NCBI GenBank assembly: GCA_021372245.1 | Contig: JAJFUV010000042.1 | Location: forward strand, 17,768-81,767 | Length of the DNA: 64,000 bases | Direction of reading: 5' to 3' | From: Terriglobales bacterium | Lineage (GTDB): Bacteria; Acidobacteriota; Terriglobia; Bryobacterales; Bryobacteraceae | Shown here: piece after piece, positions 7,435-15,963 of the stretch | How the letters are laid out: each line of letters begins with the position of its first letter | How positions within the stretch are numbered: position 1 is the first letter of the stretch | Notes under the pieces: model-generated | What the model was told of the DNA's origin: nothing | The model's database searches: none | What the model saw: only the letters and a program-made list of their open reading frames with translations | Made by a program: the position numbers and the translations under genes

Positions 7435-9119
7435 TAGAATGCCTCCAGGAGTTGGCGTTCGAGCTTTCGGAATTCAATCGTGTCCCGCACGTAGTCGTTG
7501 ATGTGCGGGATGGCCTTTTCGGCCAGTGTACGAGCCCGCGAGGCATCGCGCTCGCCGAGCGCGCGGAGCAGTTCGTAATCCTCAATGCCCTCGCGCATGG
7601 CTTCCAGGCGCAGGCTGCTCAGCACGGAATCGGTCGCAGGCGCCGGATACACCACGGCGTTGTCGCCGGCCGGCAGCAGCGTGTGATTGTCGTTGATCAC
7701 CCGCTGCACGTTCTCAAACGGGGTCGGGCCCCAATAATTGCCGCCCCAGTGCAGGAACCCCGCCAGGTTGTGGCGATAATTGAACCAGTGCAGTAGGCGC
7801 GTCTTGATCAGCGGCTGATCGATGAAGCGATTCAGGTAGCGGCCCTGCGGAGAGATGCACGTGTAAAACCACCCCTGCCCGCCGCTGGCGATGTGGCGGC
7901 CCAGCTTGTCCATTTTGTGATCGAAGCTGCCGAGGACCATCACCCAGATGTCCGTCACATCGAAATAACTCACGTCCTCATCGAGCGAGATCGCGTCGAT
8001 GGTGGGGATACCAGGAAGGTTCCGGTGGATGATGCGGCCGTAGCGCTGATATGACGGCGACTCGGCGCCGTGCGGCTCATCGTGGATGTGCTGAATATAT
8101 CGCCCGGTCCAGTTCTTCTCCTTCAGGTGCGCGTAAAGCGCGGAGAGGAACGAGTCGAGAAAGCGCTCGCCCCGCGGGTCCTCCGGCGGCAGGCTCTTCC
8201 ACACCAGCTTGCCTTGTTCGACCACCGGTGCAGGGACCACCAGTTGCGTATCGTAGCCGGAGGCTCTCGAGAGCAGGTGCCCGCCTTCGATGGTGCCGAT
8301 CACGCCGCTGCGCTCGAAGGTCTCCACCCACCGGTCCAGCCGGTCGAAGCGGTATTCAATCGAGCCTCCCCGCGGTGTCATGTCAGTCAACGAGGTGACC
8401 GACGTGATCATGACGTTCTGCCGGTGCGCGGCCAGCACGCGGCCGATGTTCTCCATCAGCCGCCAGTAGTTTTCGGGATCGCGGTCGAGCGAAGGATAGT
8501 ACCTGCTGAGCATGCCGCGGTCCATGTTGAACCAGTTAGTCACTTTGAGGCTCTGGCCCGCGGGCACTACGGCATTGGTCACGCGTATGCTGAAATCCTT
8601 CTTGGCGAGCAATCTCTTGTTCTGCGAGAAACGCACCACGCCGCGGTACTCTCCAGGCTTGGCGCTGAGAGGACAGGAGACCGTGAGCCAGATGGCTTGC
8701 GTTTCGCGAGCAGGCAGATTGAACGGGAAGTCTTCTAGAAGCGGGTCGGGGAACATCGACGGCGCGGGGCGGATTACCTCGTCTGGCGGTGTATTCGGGG
8801 GATTCGAACCCACCGGCACGTAGCCCACGCGACGAATCTGCACCGGCAGTCGCACACCATCTAGCTCAGGGTTGTCCACCGTCGCGTCGAGCGAGGCGAT
8901 GCCTTCGGACGAGCGCAACGCAATCTGCAGGCTGGCGTGGCCGTTGCGTGCGATGAGCCGCGGCTCACTGCCAGCCTTGCGTGTGCCGGCGGCATCGTCG
9001 GGGAATACCTTATCAAGCGAGTCGACCATCCAGCAGTCCAGCCGCGGCTTGGAATTGCAGCCGGCGAGCAGCAGGAGGGCCAGGGAAGGGAGGCACCGGC
9101 GGAGAACGGAATTAGTCAT
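7434..9119 (-). CDS. GH123-like lipoprotein (DUF4091 type), catalytic pair intact
   Basis: A 561-aa exported lipoprotein (LLLLAGC lipobox, Cys21). It is homologous along its whole length to the next gene downstream: both share WMVDSLDKVFPDD-type starts, a DFPF-x-L-P-A motif and the terminal block SSLRLEAMREGIEDYELL typical of DUF4091. The catalytic pair is present in IQHIHDEPH (D347-E348), as in GH123 N-acetylgalactosaminidases. It probably cleaves terminal amino sugars from glycans outside the cytoplasm. It lies four bases downstream of the amidohydrolase gene (stop 9123, start 9119), so the three genes probably form one transcript. Confidence 0.78.
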   Translation of the reverse strand: MTNSVLRRCLPSLALLLLAGCNSKPRLDCWMVDSLDKVFPDDAAGTRKAGSEPRLIARNGHASLQIALRSSEGIASLDATVDNPELDGVRLPVQIRRVGYVPVGSNPPNTPPDEVIRPAPSMFPDPLLEDFPFNLPARETQAIWLTVSCPLSAKPGEYRGVVRFSQNKRLLAKKDFSIRVTNAVVPAGQSLKVTNWFNMDRGMLSRYYPSLDRDPENYWRLMENIGRVLAAHRQNVMITSVTSLTDMTPRGGSIEYRFDRLDRWVETFERSGVIGTIEGGHLLSRASGYDTQLVVPAPVVEQGKLVWKSLPPEDPRGERFLDSFLSALYAHLKEKNWTGRYIQHIHDEPHGAESPSYQRYGRIIHRNLPGIPTIDAISLDEDVSYFDVTDIWVMVLGSFDHKMDKLGRHIASGGQGWFYTCISPQGRYLNRFIDQPLIKTRLLHWFNYRHNLAGFLHWGGNYWGPTPFENVQRVINDNHTLLPAGDNAVVYPAPATDSVLSSLRLEAMREGIEDYELLRALGERDASRARTLAEKAIPHINDYVRDTIEFRKLERQLLEAF

Positions 9120-9122
9120 GTT

Positions 9123-10487
9123 TTATTTCGCCAAGGGAAATAGAGCCAGGGGATTATCGCAGAGCAGCATGCGGCCGATGTCGGCCGCGTCGTCTTCGGT
9201 ATGGATGCCCGCCTCGACATTGCCGGCCAGCACCTGCGCGATGTTGCGGCGAGCCATTTTCGCGTGGCCATAGCTCAGCTCCGCGAAGTTGTAGTCGCCG
9301 CCGAAACCCATGATCTTGTTGAGCGGCACTGTTTCGAGACACTCGTGGAGGGCGCGGCGGCCGACGCCCGGCGCGATGATGTGCGCCCAGCAGAAATCCA
9401 CGTACACGTTCGGGAACATCTTCGCCAGCACCGCCAGTTCGGACTGATACGGGTAGCCGATATGGAACAGGTCGAACTTCACCTTCGGAAAAAGAAAGAA
9501 CACGTTCGTGAGAAGTGTGGGATTCGAATTCGTGATGAAATTGGGTCCGGCGTGCAGGCCCGTGTGCACTTGCACGGGATAGTTGTGCGCCTCGGCCAGC
9601 CGGACCAGGTGGTGGAACATGTGATCTTCGAGGTTGCGGAGCGGACGCTCGCGCAGGCGGCGAAAACCGTCCGGCAAGGGGCGCTCGCGGCGCATCATGA
9701 TCTCGAAGTCACGGGCCGCGTCCGCTTCGCTCACTTCGCGGAATTCGAGATTCCGGTTGTAAGCGATGGTGGACTTCACCGCCGCCATCCCCACGGCCAC
9801 GCTTTGCGCGAAACTCTTCTCCATGGCCTGCTTGAGGCCGCCGAGGCTGGTGATGCTCACTCCGGTGAGCTGCTCGAGTTCGCCCACGGCTTTCGGCGTC
9901 GGCGGGGTGACAAACCGATCGAACTTGCGCGCGGGGACGAAGAACTCCGGATCGAGTTTCATCGGCGCGGCGTTGTAATTGTCGTCGACGATGGCGCGGC
10001 GAATGCGCGCGCGTTCCTTGAACACCCAGCGGTACAGGCCGGGACGCAGGCGTGCCGCGATGCGCTCGTTGATCGTAGCGACTGTGCCCGCGGAGATCTC
10101 CTCGACGCCGTACAGGTCGCGGATGGTTGTGCGCAGCGCCTGGCCGTAACCCGTGAACCGGCAGTTGCGCCACCAGGGCTCGAAGGCGCTCCAGCGCGCG
10201 GCAGCCGTCGCCTTCCTGTCGTTGACCACGTCCTGGGCGGACTTCGGCAGGCCGGAGCTTACTGCGTCGCCCATCAGGTAGTGCGAGGCGAGCGTGAAGA
10301 AGTCAGCCGGTTCGGAAAGCCGCTTCTGCTCGAGCGCCGTGTGCTCGTGGGTATCCACGATTTCGAGCGCGTCGAAGACGGCGAACAGGCGATCCACCAG
10401 CGACTTGGACTGCGGCGCCGCCTCTGCCGCCGGCACGGCTCCCAACACCGGGAGCCGCGCAAGGAAACTGCGTCGATCGCTACTCAT
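9123..10487 (-). CDS. Amidohydrolase-superfamily metalloenzyme with Tat-like leader
   Basis: A 454-aa protein with a twin-arginine-like start (DRRSFLARL) and a short Ala-rich h-region, suggesting export. The TIM-barrel metal site is recognisable: D-T-H-E-H (HxH-type) after strand 1, V-x-V-H-T-G in the middle, H-I-G-Y-P, and GFGGDY near the C-terminus supplying the last Asp. This pattern fits Amidohydro_2/uronate-isomerase-related enzymes; it could hydrolyse or isomerise a sugar acid. It is followed closely by the two GH123-like genes, so a role in the same glycan pathway is a reasonable inference. Exact reaction unknown. Confidence 0.7.
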   Translation of the reverse strand: MSSDRRSFLARLPVLGAVPAAEAAPQSKSLVDRLFAVFDALEIVDTHEHTALEQKRLSEPADFFTLASHYLMGDAVSSGLPKSAQDVVNDRKATAAARWSAFEPWWRNCRFTGYGQALRTTIRDLYGVEEISAGTVATINERIAARLRPGLYRWVFKERARIRRAIVDDNYNAAPMKLDPEFFVPARKFDRFVTPPTPKAVGELEQLTGVSITSLGGLKQAMEKSFAQSVAVGMAAVKSTIAYNRNLEFREVSEADAARDFEIMMRRERPLPDGFRRLRERPLRNLEDHMFHHLVRLAEAHNYPVQVHTGLHAGPNFITNSNPTLLTNVFFLFPKVKFDLFHIGYPYQSELAVLAKMFPNVYVDFCWAHIIAPGVGRRALHECLETVPLNKIMGFGGDYNFAELSYGHAKMARRNIAQVLAGNVEAGIHTEDDAADIGRMLLCDNPLALFPLAK

Positions 10488-10535
10488 AGCTTGGCTACGA
10501 GCGTGGATTGTAACACAGCCGGGCTTGCGAACAGG

Positions 10536-11462
10536 CTAGCGCAACAACTCAGCGATGCGCGGCGCCAGTTCCTCGTAGGTCATCTTGCCGGGCTGGAAGA
10601 GCCGAACGACGCCCTGGCGATCCACAAGCACCATGGTCGGCACCGTGCTCGAACCATACAACCGGAGATTGTCAACGCCGACGGGAACGAAGGCGTTTTC
10701 GAGCCCGGTGTAGGTTTCGCCGCGGACCTTCTCGATGTACCGCATTTCCTCGGCGGGGGTGGCGTCCTCACCGCGCTTGGTGTAGCCGTACAATGCTGTC
10801 GGTAGATAGAACTCCAAGCCCTTGGGGCCGAATTCCGATTGGATTTTCGCCAGTACGGGAGCCATCGCCTTGCACTCAGGGCACCAATGCGCCCAGAAGT
10901 ACAGGACCACCGGGTGACCCTTTTGGCTCGCCAGCGGCTCAGGCTTGCGGCCCACATACTGCTTCAAATCGAGGGCCGGAGCGGTCTTGCCCACCAGGAC
11001 CAGCATGTTGAGGTTCTTCTGAAGACGGATGCCGAGAGTGGTGTCGCCATAGGCTTTGATTTCGCGCTCGAGCAACTCGATAGCCGCACTGTCCTCATGG
11101 CGCCTGGACATTACCTGCGCCTCCACCTCAATGGCGGCGCCTAGCGCAGTGGCCAGGAAGCGGTCCGCGTCGATCGAGCGGCCCTTCAAAAGCGCTTCTA
11201 CCAGGGTGCGCGCGCGGCCGGCATAGTTGGTGGCCGAGTCCAGGCGGTGGCGCTCCAGCGCTCCGCGGCCCATCCAACTGATCGCCGCCGCCAGCTCGCT
11301 AGTGGCACCGTGTTCAGAATAGTAGTTGCGCACGCGCTTGTCGGCGGCGGTGAAATTGTCGCGGCCGATGAGCGCGCGCACCTCGGTGACCAGTTCCGAT
11401 TTAGGCGCGGGCGCGGCAGCGACGAGCAGTGGCATCAACAACAGGGCAATCGTAGTCCTCAT
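10536..11462 (-). CDS. TlpA-like thioredoxin-fold protein
   Basis: A 308-aa exported protein. The start at ATG 11462 is chosen because GGAGGA lies five bases upstream and because it makes an ATGA overlap with the stop of the upstream gene. A signal peptide precedes an alpha-helical, TPR-like region (residues ~25-165). The C-terminal domain is a TlpA/ResA thioredoxin with F-W-A-H-W-C-P-E-C active site and a cis-Pro loop (STVPTMVLVD). It is probably a periplasmic thiol reductase or thiol-disulfide partner. Co-transcribed with a TIM-barrel epimerase gene. Confidence 0.85.
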   Translation of the reverse strand: MRTTIALLLMPLLVAAAPAPKSELVTEVRALIGRDNFTAADKRVRNYYSEHGATSELAAAISWMGRGALERHRLDSATNYAGRARTLVEALLKGRSIDADRFLATALGAAIEVEAQVMSRRHEDSAAIELLEREIKAYGDTTLGIRLQKNLNMLVLVGKTAPALDLKQYVGRKPEPLASQKGHPVVLYFWAHWCPECKAMAPVLAKIQSEFGPKGLEFYLPTALYGYTKRGEDATPAEEMRYIEKVRGETYTGLENAFVPVGVDNLRLYGSSTVPTMVLVDRQGVVRLFQPGKMTYEELAPRIAELLR

Positions 11463-12511
11463 GAATTCCTCCATTCACGCAGCCAGCGCAGACTGGCTTC
11501 GAGATCTTCGCGCTCGCGAGCGGCGGTTTCCTGCTTGGAAGCCGCCGGGACGGGCGCCTGGCGCGGTTTTCCTTTCTCGGCCAACGTAAGAAAACGAGCG
11601 AATTCCCAAGCCGGTGTCTTCCGGTAGGCCTGCCAAAAACCCGGTTCCATGAATCGCTGCACCACCGGGCCCGTGATGATGACTTCCAGAGAGACCGTTT
11701 TGCCCGGACACAACTCGGCGAACCGGCTCAAGTAACCGTCGATGCCGACGTTGCCTTCGCCCAAGCGCACCCACTGGACCGCGCTGCCTTCCGCGGTTCG
11801 CCACACGGCGCTGTCGCGCAGATGCGAGGTCAGCACGTACGGCGCCAGGGTTTCCAGCGTGAGGTGCGGGTCTTCGATGGCCCACAGCGGGTTGCCGGAG
11901 TCCAGGCAGGATCCGACGATGCCGGTCCCCGCCTCTTCGATGAGCGTTTTCACCTCGCGCGCCTGCATGTCTCCGGCGTGATTCTCGATGGCGATCTTCA
12001 AGCCGCTGGCGAGGATGCGCGACCGCGAGGCGCGCAGCACCTTCACGGCATTCTCGATGTGCTCGTCGATGGAGAGCTTGCCCCGGCGGTCGCCGCCGTG
12101 TCCCAGGAAGGCGCGCACGATAGGCGACCCGAGGATGCGGGCTGCGTTGAGCATCCTGGCGAGTTGTTCCTCCGCCGTGCCCTGATTGGGATCGAAGGCG
12201 CTGGAAGTCGGACAGACGGAGCGCATTCCGACCTCGATCTGGATCCCCAGCCGGTCGGCGTGCTCGCGGACCTTCTTGAGGTGCGCCTCCTCCAGTCCGC
12301 CCAGGAAGCGGATTTCGGAGAAGTGCACCACCTGGACCTTCTGCCGGGCGCAGTAATCCAGGTGCTCAAACGGCGTCCAGTCCTGGTTGCGAAGACTGAA
12401 CAGATCGATGCCGATTCGCAAAGGCACTTTCGTTTGCATGGCGCGAATTTGCCCCACGCCGGCGGCCGCTGCCGCGCAGAAAGTTCGACGGCGCATCTCC
12501 ATATTATCCAC
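11459..12511 (-). CDS. Xylose-isomerase-like TIM-barrel protein, exported
   Basis: A 350-aa sugar phosphate isomerase/epimerase-family protein (AP_endonuc_2 fold). The start region MRRRTFCAAAAAG looks like a short Tat/Sec leader; the true start may be the ATG at 12496. Barrel landmarks: GIDLFSLR, VVHFSEIRFL, I-A-I-E-N-H (metal-binding Glu/His), C-L-D-S-G-N (Asp), SHLRD (His), SLEVIITG (Glu). This is the usual divalent-metal site of the family. Stop overlaps the TlpA-like gene in ATGA. Acts on an unknown sugar or inositol derivative. Confidence 0.8.
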   Translation of the reverse strand: MDNMEMRRRTFCAAAAAGVGQIRAMQTKVPLRIGIDLFSLRNQDWTPFEHLDYCARQKVQVVHFSEIRFLGGLEEAHLKKVREHADRLGIQIEVGMRSVCPTSSAFDPNQGTAEEQLARMLNAARILGSPIVRAFLGHGGDRRGKLSIDEHIENAVKVLRASRSRILASGLKIAIENHAGDMQAREVKTLIEEAGTGIVGSCLDSGNPLWAIEDPHLTLETLAPYVLTSHLRDSAVWRTAEGSAVQWVRLGEGNVGIDGYLSRFAELCPGKTVSLEVIITGPVVQRFMEPGFWQAYRKTPAWEFARFLTLAEKGKPRQAPVPAASKQETAAREREDLEASLRWLREWRNS

Positions 12512-12517
12512 GCTGCG

Positions 12518-13411
12518 CTACAGTTTGAGCGACTTCAGGTACGTGCGGAACTTGCCTCCCAGGTCGGGCCGCGCCAACGCAAACTCCACGGTGGCCTGCA
12601 GGAAGCCCAGCTTGTCGCCCGCGTCGTATCGCTTCCCTTCGAATCGATAACCGTAGATAGGACGGGTCCTCAACAAGTGCCGCAGAGCATCGGTGAGCTG
12701 AATCTCGCCCCCTGCCCCGGGTTGACTCTGCTCGATGGACTCGAAGATGTCCGGCGTAAGGATGTAGCGTCCGATGATGGCGAGGTTCGACGGCGCCTTA
12801 TGCGCGGGCGGCTTCTCCACCAAGTCGCTGACGCGGTAGAGCCGGTCCGAAGTGCCGTTGAAAGCGACCGGCTCGGCGGCCACTACACCGTAGGCGGAGA
12901 TCCTATCGTGAGGGACCTCCATGAGAGCGAGGACGCTGGCGCCGTATTCGTTGTAAACATCCAGAAGCTGCTGCAAGCAAGGTTTGGGAGCGTCGATCAC
13001 GTCGTCGCTGAGCACGACCGCGAAAGGCTCCTGGCCCACAAGTTCGCGGGCCCGCAGTACCGCGTGTCCCAGCCCCAGCGCTTCCTTCTGCCGGATGTAG
13101 GAGACGTCGATCATGTCCGAAACGCGCCGCACGCTGGCGAGCAAATCCATCCGGTTGCGCCGTTCCAGGAGATTTTCGAGCTCGAAGCTTACGTCGAAAT
13201 GATCCTCGATGGCGCTCTTGCCCCGGCCTGTGACGATGATAATGTCGCGGATGCCGGAACGCACGGATTCCTCCACGGCGTATTGAATGAGCGGCTTGTC
13301 GACCAGCGGCAGCATCTCCTTCGGTTGGGCCTTGGTGGCAGGTAGAAAGCGAGTGCCCAAGCCCGCGGCGGGGAACACGGCCTTCCTCACTTGGGGAGTC
13401 ATCTTCTCCAT
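12518..13411 (-). CDS. galU: UTP-glucose-1-phosphate uridylyltransferase
   Basis: A 297-aa cytoplasmic enzyme making UDP-glucose from UTP and glucose-1-phosphate for cell-envelope glycans. The N-terminal nucleotide-binding loop AVFPAAGLGTRFLPATKAQPKEM is textbook GalU (described here as G-L-G-T-R-F-L-P followed by the P-K-E-M-L lysine). Also present are IIIVTGRGKSAIEDHFD and LSDDVI. ATG 13411 is preferred over the upstream ATG 13510, because canonical GalU proteins begin close to the AVFPAAG motif. Runs toward the TIM-barrel gene with a six-base gap. Confidence 0.93.
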   Translation of the reverse strand: MEKMTPQVRKAVFPAAGLGTRFLPATKAQPKEMLPLVDKPLIQYAVEESVRSGIRDIIIVTGRGKSAIEDHFDVSFELENLLERRNRMDLLASVRRVSDMIDVSYIRQKEALGLGHAVLRARELVGQEPFAVVLSDDVIDAPKPCLQQLLDVYNEYGASVLALMEVPHDRISAYGVVAAEPVAFNGTSDRLYRVSDLVEKPPAHKAPSNLAIIGRYILTPDIFESIEQSQPGAGGEIQLTDALRHLLRTRPIYGYRFEGKRYDAGDKLGFLQATVEFALARPDLGGKFRTYLKSLKL

Positions 13412-13634
13412 TGTATGCGCGGGAGTCCCGTGTGCAGGAGATGACGGACCATGCACTACAACGCCGGGGCGCGCCGCGTTGCCATCACTATCGCAGCAGT
13501 GCATTGCCAACCCACTTACTATTTATTACTGCCTTTTCAGATCCTGGCCTAACACCCTGTACTGTTCTGTACTTTCCAGCTAACTCCGATGGACCTTCGC
13601 TCCCACACTATTTAGCCACGCTCTCGTGCTGGTC
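13412..13634. other. Intergenic patch, no supported gene
   Basis: Upstream of galU and of the Cys/His-cluster gene. It is noticeably less GC-rich than the surroundings around 13510-13620. Overlapping short open frames exist on both strands but none has a ribosome site or family resemblance. It should contain the galU promoter (minus strand); I could not pick a convincing one. Confidence 0.4.
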
Positions 13635-13787
13635 ATGGGCCTGGACGACAGCGTCCGGCGCGTCATGATGGCTCTGTATGCCCTCATGACGGCCTATGGG
13701 ACGTTATGGGACGATTGTCGATGCCGGTCGAAGACACAGAAACATGCCGCACTTACGAAGCTCGCGAGGGAGATGTTACACTTATAA
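13635..13787 (+). CDS. Possible 50-aa ORF
   Basis: An ATG-to-TAA frame of 50 codons ending four bases before the next gene. The deduced peptide starts MGLDDSVRRVMMALYALM and ends in a basic helix (KLAREMLHL). The amphipathic first half and close spacing to the following gene are the only arguments for it being real; no clear Shine-Dalgarno site. Product not recognised. Low confidence. Confidence 0.25.
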   Translation: MGLDDSVRRVMMALYALMTAYGTLWDDCRCRSKTQKHAALTKLAREMLHL

Positions 13788-13791
13788 GAGA

Positions 13792-14181
13792 ATGCCCTTA
13801 AACACGACCTGCATGTGCGGTCACCATGATAATCAGCATCTCCAAAACGCCGGTCCCTGCACCTATCATAGGGGTGGAGAATACTGTGGGTGCGATCGCT
13901 TTCGTCCGTTTCGAGTGTACATGCCATCGAGCGAGGCGGTTCCCGCGAAGGGCAAATGGATCACTATCACAGGCGAAGTGAGGAAGGTGGGGAAGGACAC
14001 CAGGGACGCACCCTGCCTTGCGCTCAAGACCGATCCCCCGGTTGACTCCGTCCAATGTGTGTTCCCGGCATCCAGCACCGGCCGTTTGGCAACGGTCACG
14101 GTGGGTTCACGTGTAGTGATCAGGGGCCGGTGCGACGGCACGCCGTTGAACGCCGTTCTTCGAGAGTGTCAACTGTTCTGA
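13792..14181 (+). CDS. Cys/His-cluster plus OB-fold (tRNA_anti-like) protein
   Basis: A 129-aa protein from ATG 13792; the frame stays open upstream to 13696 without a plausible start. Residues 1-40 hold a compact metal-binding cluster: C-M-C-G-H-H, a following H, G-P-C, then C-G-C-D-R-F, reminiscent of small CxCGH-type zinc knuckles. Residues ~50-129 resemble the tRNA_anti-like OB fold: I-T-I-T-G-E-V, V-x-C-V-F at the centre, G-S-R-V-V-I-R-G-R-C-D-G, and a terminal L-x-x-C. The pairing of the two modules is unusual. Codon use (AAC/AAT, low GC at the start) differs from neighbours. Confidence 0.6.
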   Translation: MPLNTTCMCGHHDNQHLQNAGPCTYHRGGEYCGCDRFRPFRVYMPSSEAVPAKGKWITITGEVRKVGKDTRDAPCLALKTDPPVDSVQCVFPASSTGRLATVTVGSRVVIRGRCDGTPLNAVLRECQLF

Positions 14182-14302
14182 GGGGGTGCCCCAGGGGATC
14201 GCGCAGGAGCCCGCAGGACGAGCCGGTACCCGCCTGGGTAGCGTGGAGCCGGGCAGGGCCGAGTAAGCGCCGGTCTCCCCGCTGAGCCGCCGGTTGTGCA
14301 TA

Positions 14303-14794
14303 ATGATGCTAATGGCCGACGAGCGCTTCCAGTTCGCCGTGGAACTGTATGAGAAAGCGCATCAGCTTTGCCGCCAGGGTGACGCCGAGTTGGCGCTGGA
14401 TTTGTGCCGGCGGTCGCTTGAGCTGCACGCCACCGCGGAAGCGCGCACGCTGCTTGGCTGGATCTATCACAACCAGGGCCGGACGGACGACGCCATCGCC
14501 GAGTGCAAGAAAGCCGTCGAACTCGATCCGGACCTTGGCAATCCTTACAACGACATCGGGGCGTACCTGATCGAAAAGGGCGACTACGACGCCGCCATCG
14601 GATGGCTCGAAAAGGCCACGCGCAGCCGCCGGTATCGAAGCTACCACTTCCCTTGGTACAATCTGGGCCGGGCGTATGCCGCGCAGGAATTGTTCAAACG
14701 CGCGGCGGAGTGCTTCGAGCAAGCCCTGGAGATCGAGCCGGACTACAAAGAAGCCGCAGAAGCATTGCAGCGGCTAAAGCGGCTGGTCCAGTAG
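14303..14794 (+). CDS. Tetratricopeptide-repeat protein
   Basis: About 163 aa, built almost wholly of TPR units. Clear consensus repeats are the one containing LGWIYHNQGRTDDAIAECKKA, the one with YNDIGAYLIEKGDYDAAIGWLEKA (cited by key residues W/L/G/Y/A/P spacing), and the last with YNLGRAYAAQELFKRAAECFEQA. No signal peptide. A scaffold for protein-protein contacts; partner unknown. ATG 14303 is chosen over the TTG at 14294; there is no strong ribosome site. Its last 52 bases overlap the convergent GT87 gene. Confidence 0.8.
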   Translation: MMLMADERFQFAVELYEKAHQLCRQGDAELALDLCRRSLELHATAEARTLLGWIYHNQGRTDDAIAECKKAVELDPDLGNPYNDIGAYLIEKGDYDAAIGWLEKATRSRRYRSYHFPWYNLGRAYAAQELFKRAAECFEQALEIEPDYKEAAEALQRLKRLVQ

Positions 14795-15888
14795 ACGCGC
14801 ACGTTTTCGACGGCCAGCGTAACCAGGAATATTACTAGCGCGAGGGCCGGAGCGGCTGACCATGGCGGTCCGGCGAGACCGATCAGGTACGGGATGGGGA
14901 TTGCCACGGTTGCCGCTGCAAGCCGCGTCCAGCGGTCTCGCGATTCGAAGATCGCCAGCCACACTCCCAGCAACAACAACGCGGCGTCGTAGCCGTAAAC
15001 ATGGGGCGCAACCAGTAGCGCGCCGCAAGAGGTTCCTGCCACGAGACGCCACAACGGCGCCCGCCATACGGCCGCGACGGTGGCCAGCACTACCGCGGTG
15101 CCGAACAGGAACGATAGGCCGCCTGATTCGACGCCCGCATTCGCCAGGAGGCTGTATATGTTCACCATCTTTTCCGGCGATGGCGACAGGCGCTCGATGT
15201 TTTTCATCTGGAGCAGTGCGATGTACTGGCTTACGCCCGTGCGGCCGCCGATCGCAAACGACGCCGCGCCCAACGCCAGAGAAACGACTGAGAATCCGGC
15301 CAGCGCGCGCCATCGCCGCGATACAGCGAGTGTGAGCGGCCAGAGCATGAACAGGTGGAACTTGACCAATCCGAATGCGAGCGCCGCCCCAGAGAACGAG
15401 TCACGGTGACGCTCCGCGAGGGTGTAAAACCCGATGACCACCGCGAGAAACACCACACAGTCCTGACCGTGCGCAATGCCCAGTGCTGCGGGCGCGAACA
15501 ACGCGCCGAAAACCAGCGCATCAGGACCGAATCGCCGCCACCCCCAAGTCCAACACGCCAGAAGCAGAACGGTTTGAAATGCGACCCAGACGACGAAAGC
15601 CCGGTTGAACTCCAGCGCGGCCAGCGGCGACAAGATTGTCGCATAGAAGTGTGGGCGGACGAACGGGATTAGGGTGGCCGTGCGCGGCACCAACGTGCGT
15701 TCAGTGGCAAGCTGCGTTGTAGGATCGTAAAGCGAAGCAACTTGGCCCGTGCGCGCCAGCCTCGCGCCCGTGTAAAGGTTCAGGAAATCGTGATGCCGCG
15801 CACCGGGCACGATCAGAAAAGCCATCGCCGTCCACAACACTGCTGCCACAAGAACCGTGCCGAGTGCCACCCAAGAAGGCCGTTGCAT
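14743..15888 (-). CDS. GT87-family (DUF2029) membrane glycosyltransferase
   Basis: A 381-aa integral membrane protein with about ten hydrophobic helices. The motif R-H-H-D-F-L-N-L-Y-T-G-A after the first helix and the following A-S-L-Y-D match the GT87/DUF2029 family, relatives of mycobacterial polyprenyl-phosphomannose-dependent mannosyltransferases; the Asp in the first loop is the likely catalytic base. It would transfer a sugar from a lipid-linked donor on the outer face of the inner membrane. Divergent from the ferredoxin gene; overlaps the TPR gene tail-to-tail by 52 bases. Confidence 0.75.
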   Translation of the reverse strand: MQRPSWVALGTVLVAAVLWTAMAFLIVPGARHHDFLNLYTGARLARTGQVASLYDPTTQLATERTLVPRTATLIPFVRPHFYATILSPLAALEFNRAFVVWVAFQTVLLLACWTWGWRRFGPDALVFGALFAPAALGIAHGQDCVVFLAVVIGFYTLAERHRDSFSGAALAFGLVKFHLFMLWPLTLAVSRRWRALAGFSVVSLALGAASFAIGGRTGVSQYIALLQMKNIERLSPSPEKMVNIYSLLANAGVESGGLSFLFGTAVVLATVAAVWRAPLWRLVAGTSCGALLVAPHVYGYDAALLLLGVWLAIFESRDRWTRLAAATVAIPIPYLIGLAGPPWSAAPALALVIFLVTLAVENVRVYWTSRFSRCNASAASL

Positions 15889-15963
15889 TTGTATGAGCCT
15901 GTTCCATTATGTTATAGGTACGTCGTCGGCGAATGCTCCGACCTTGCTGGGAGAGGACGACTT

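Noticed and set aside
8799..8818. T-arm-like GGTTCGAATCC on the minus strand
   Set aside because: It is coding sequence of the GH123-like lipoprotein; no acceptor stem, D arm or anticodon arm can be drawn around it.
9201..10805. 534-codon open frame on the plus strand
   Set aside because: Antisense to the amidohydrolase and TlpA-like genes; arises from GC-rich codons. No ribosome site, no family resemblance. The same holds for plus 11822-13345, minus 57091-58626 and plus 58466-59947.
14182..14293. GC-rich, repeat-like 112 bases that could fold as RNA
   Set aside because: Several short inverted repeats but no recognisable riboswitch, intron or RNA family pattern; could be ordinary high-GC spacer.
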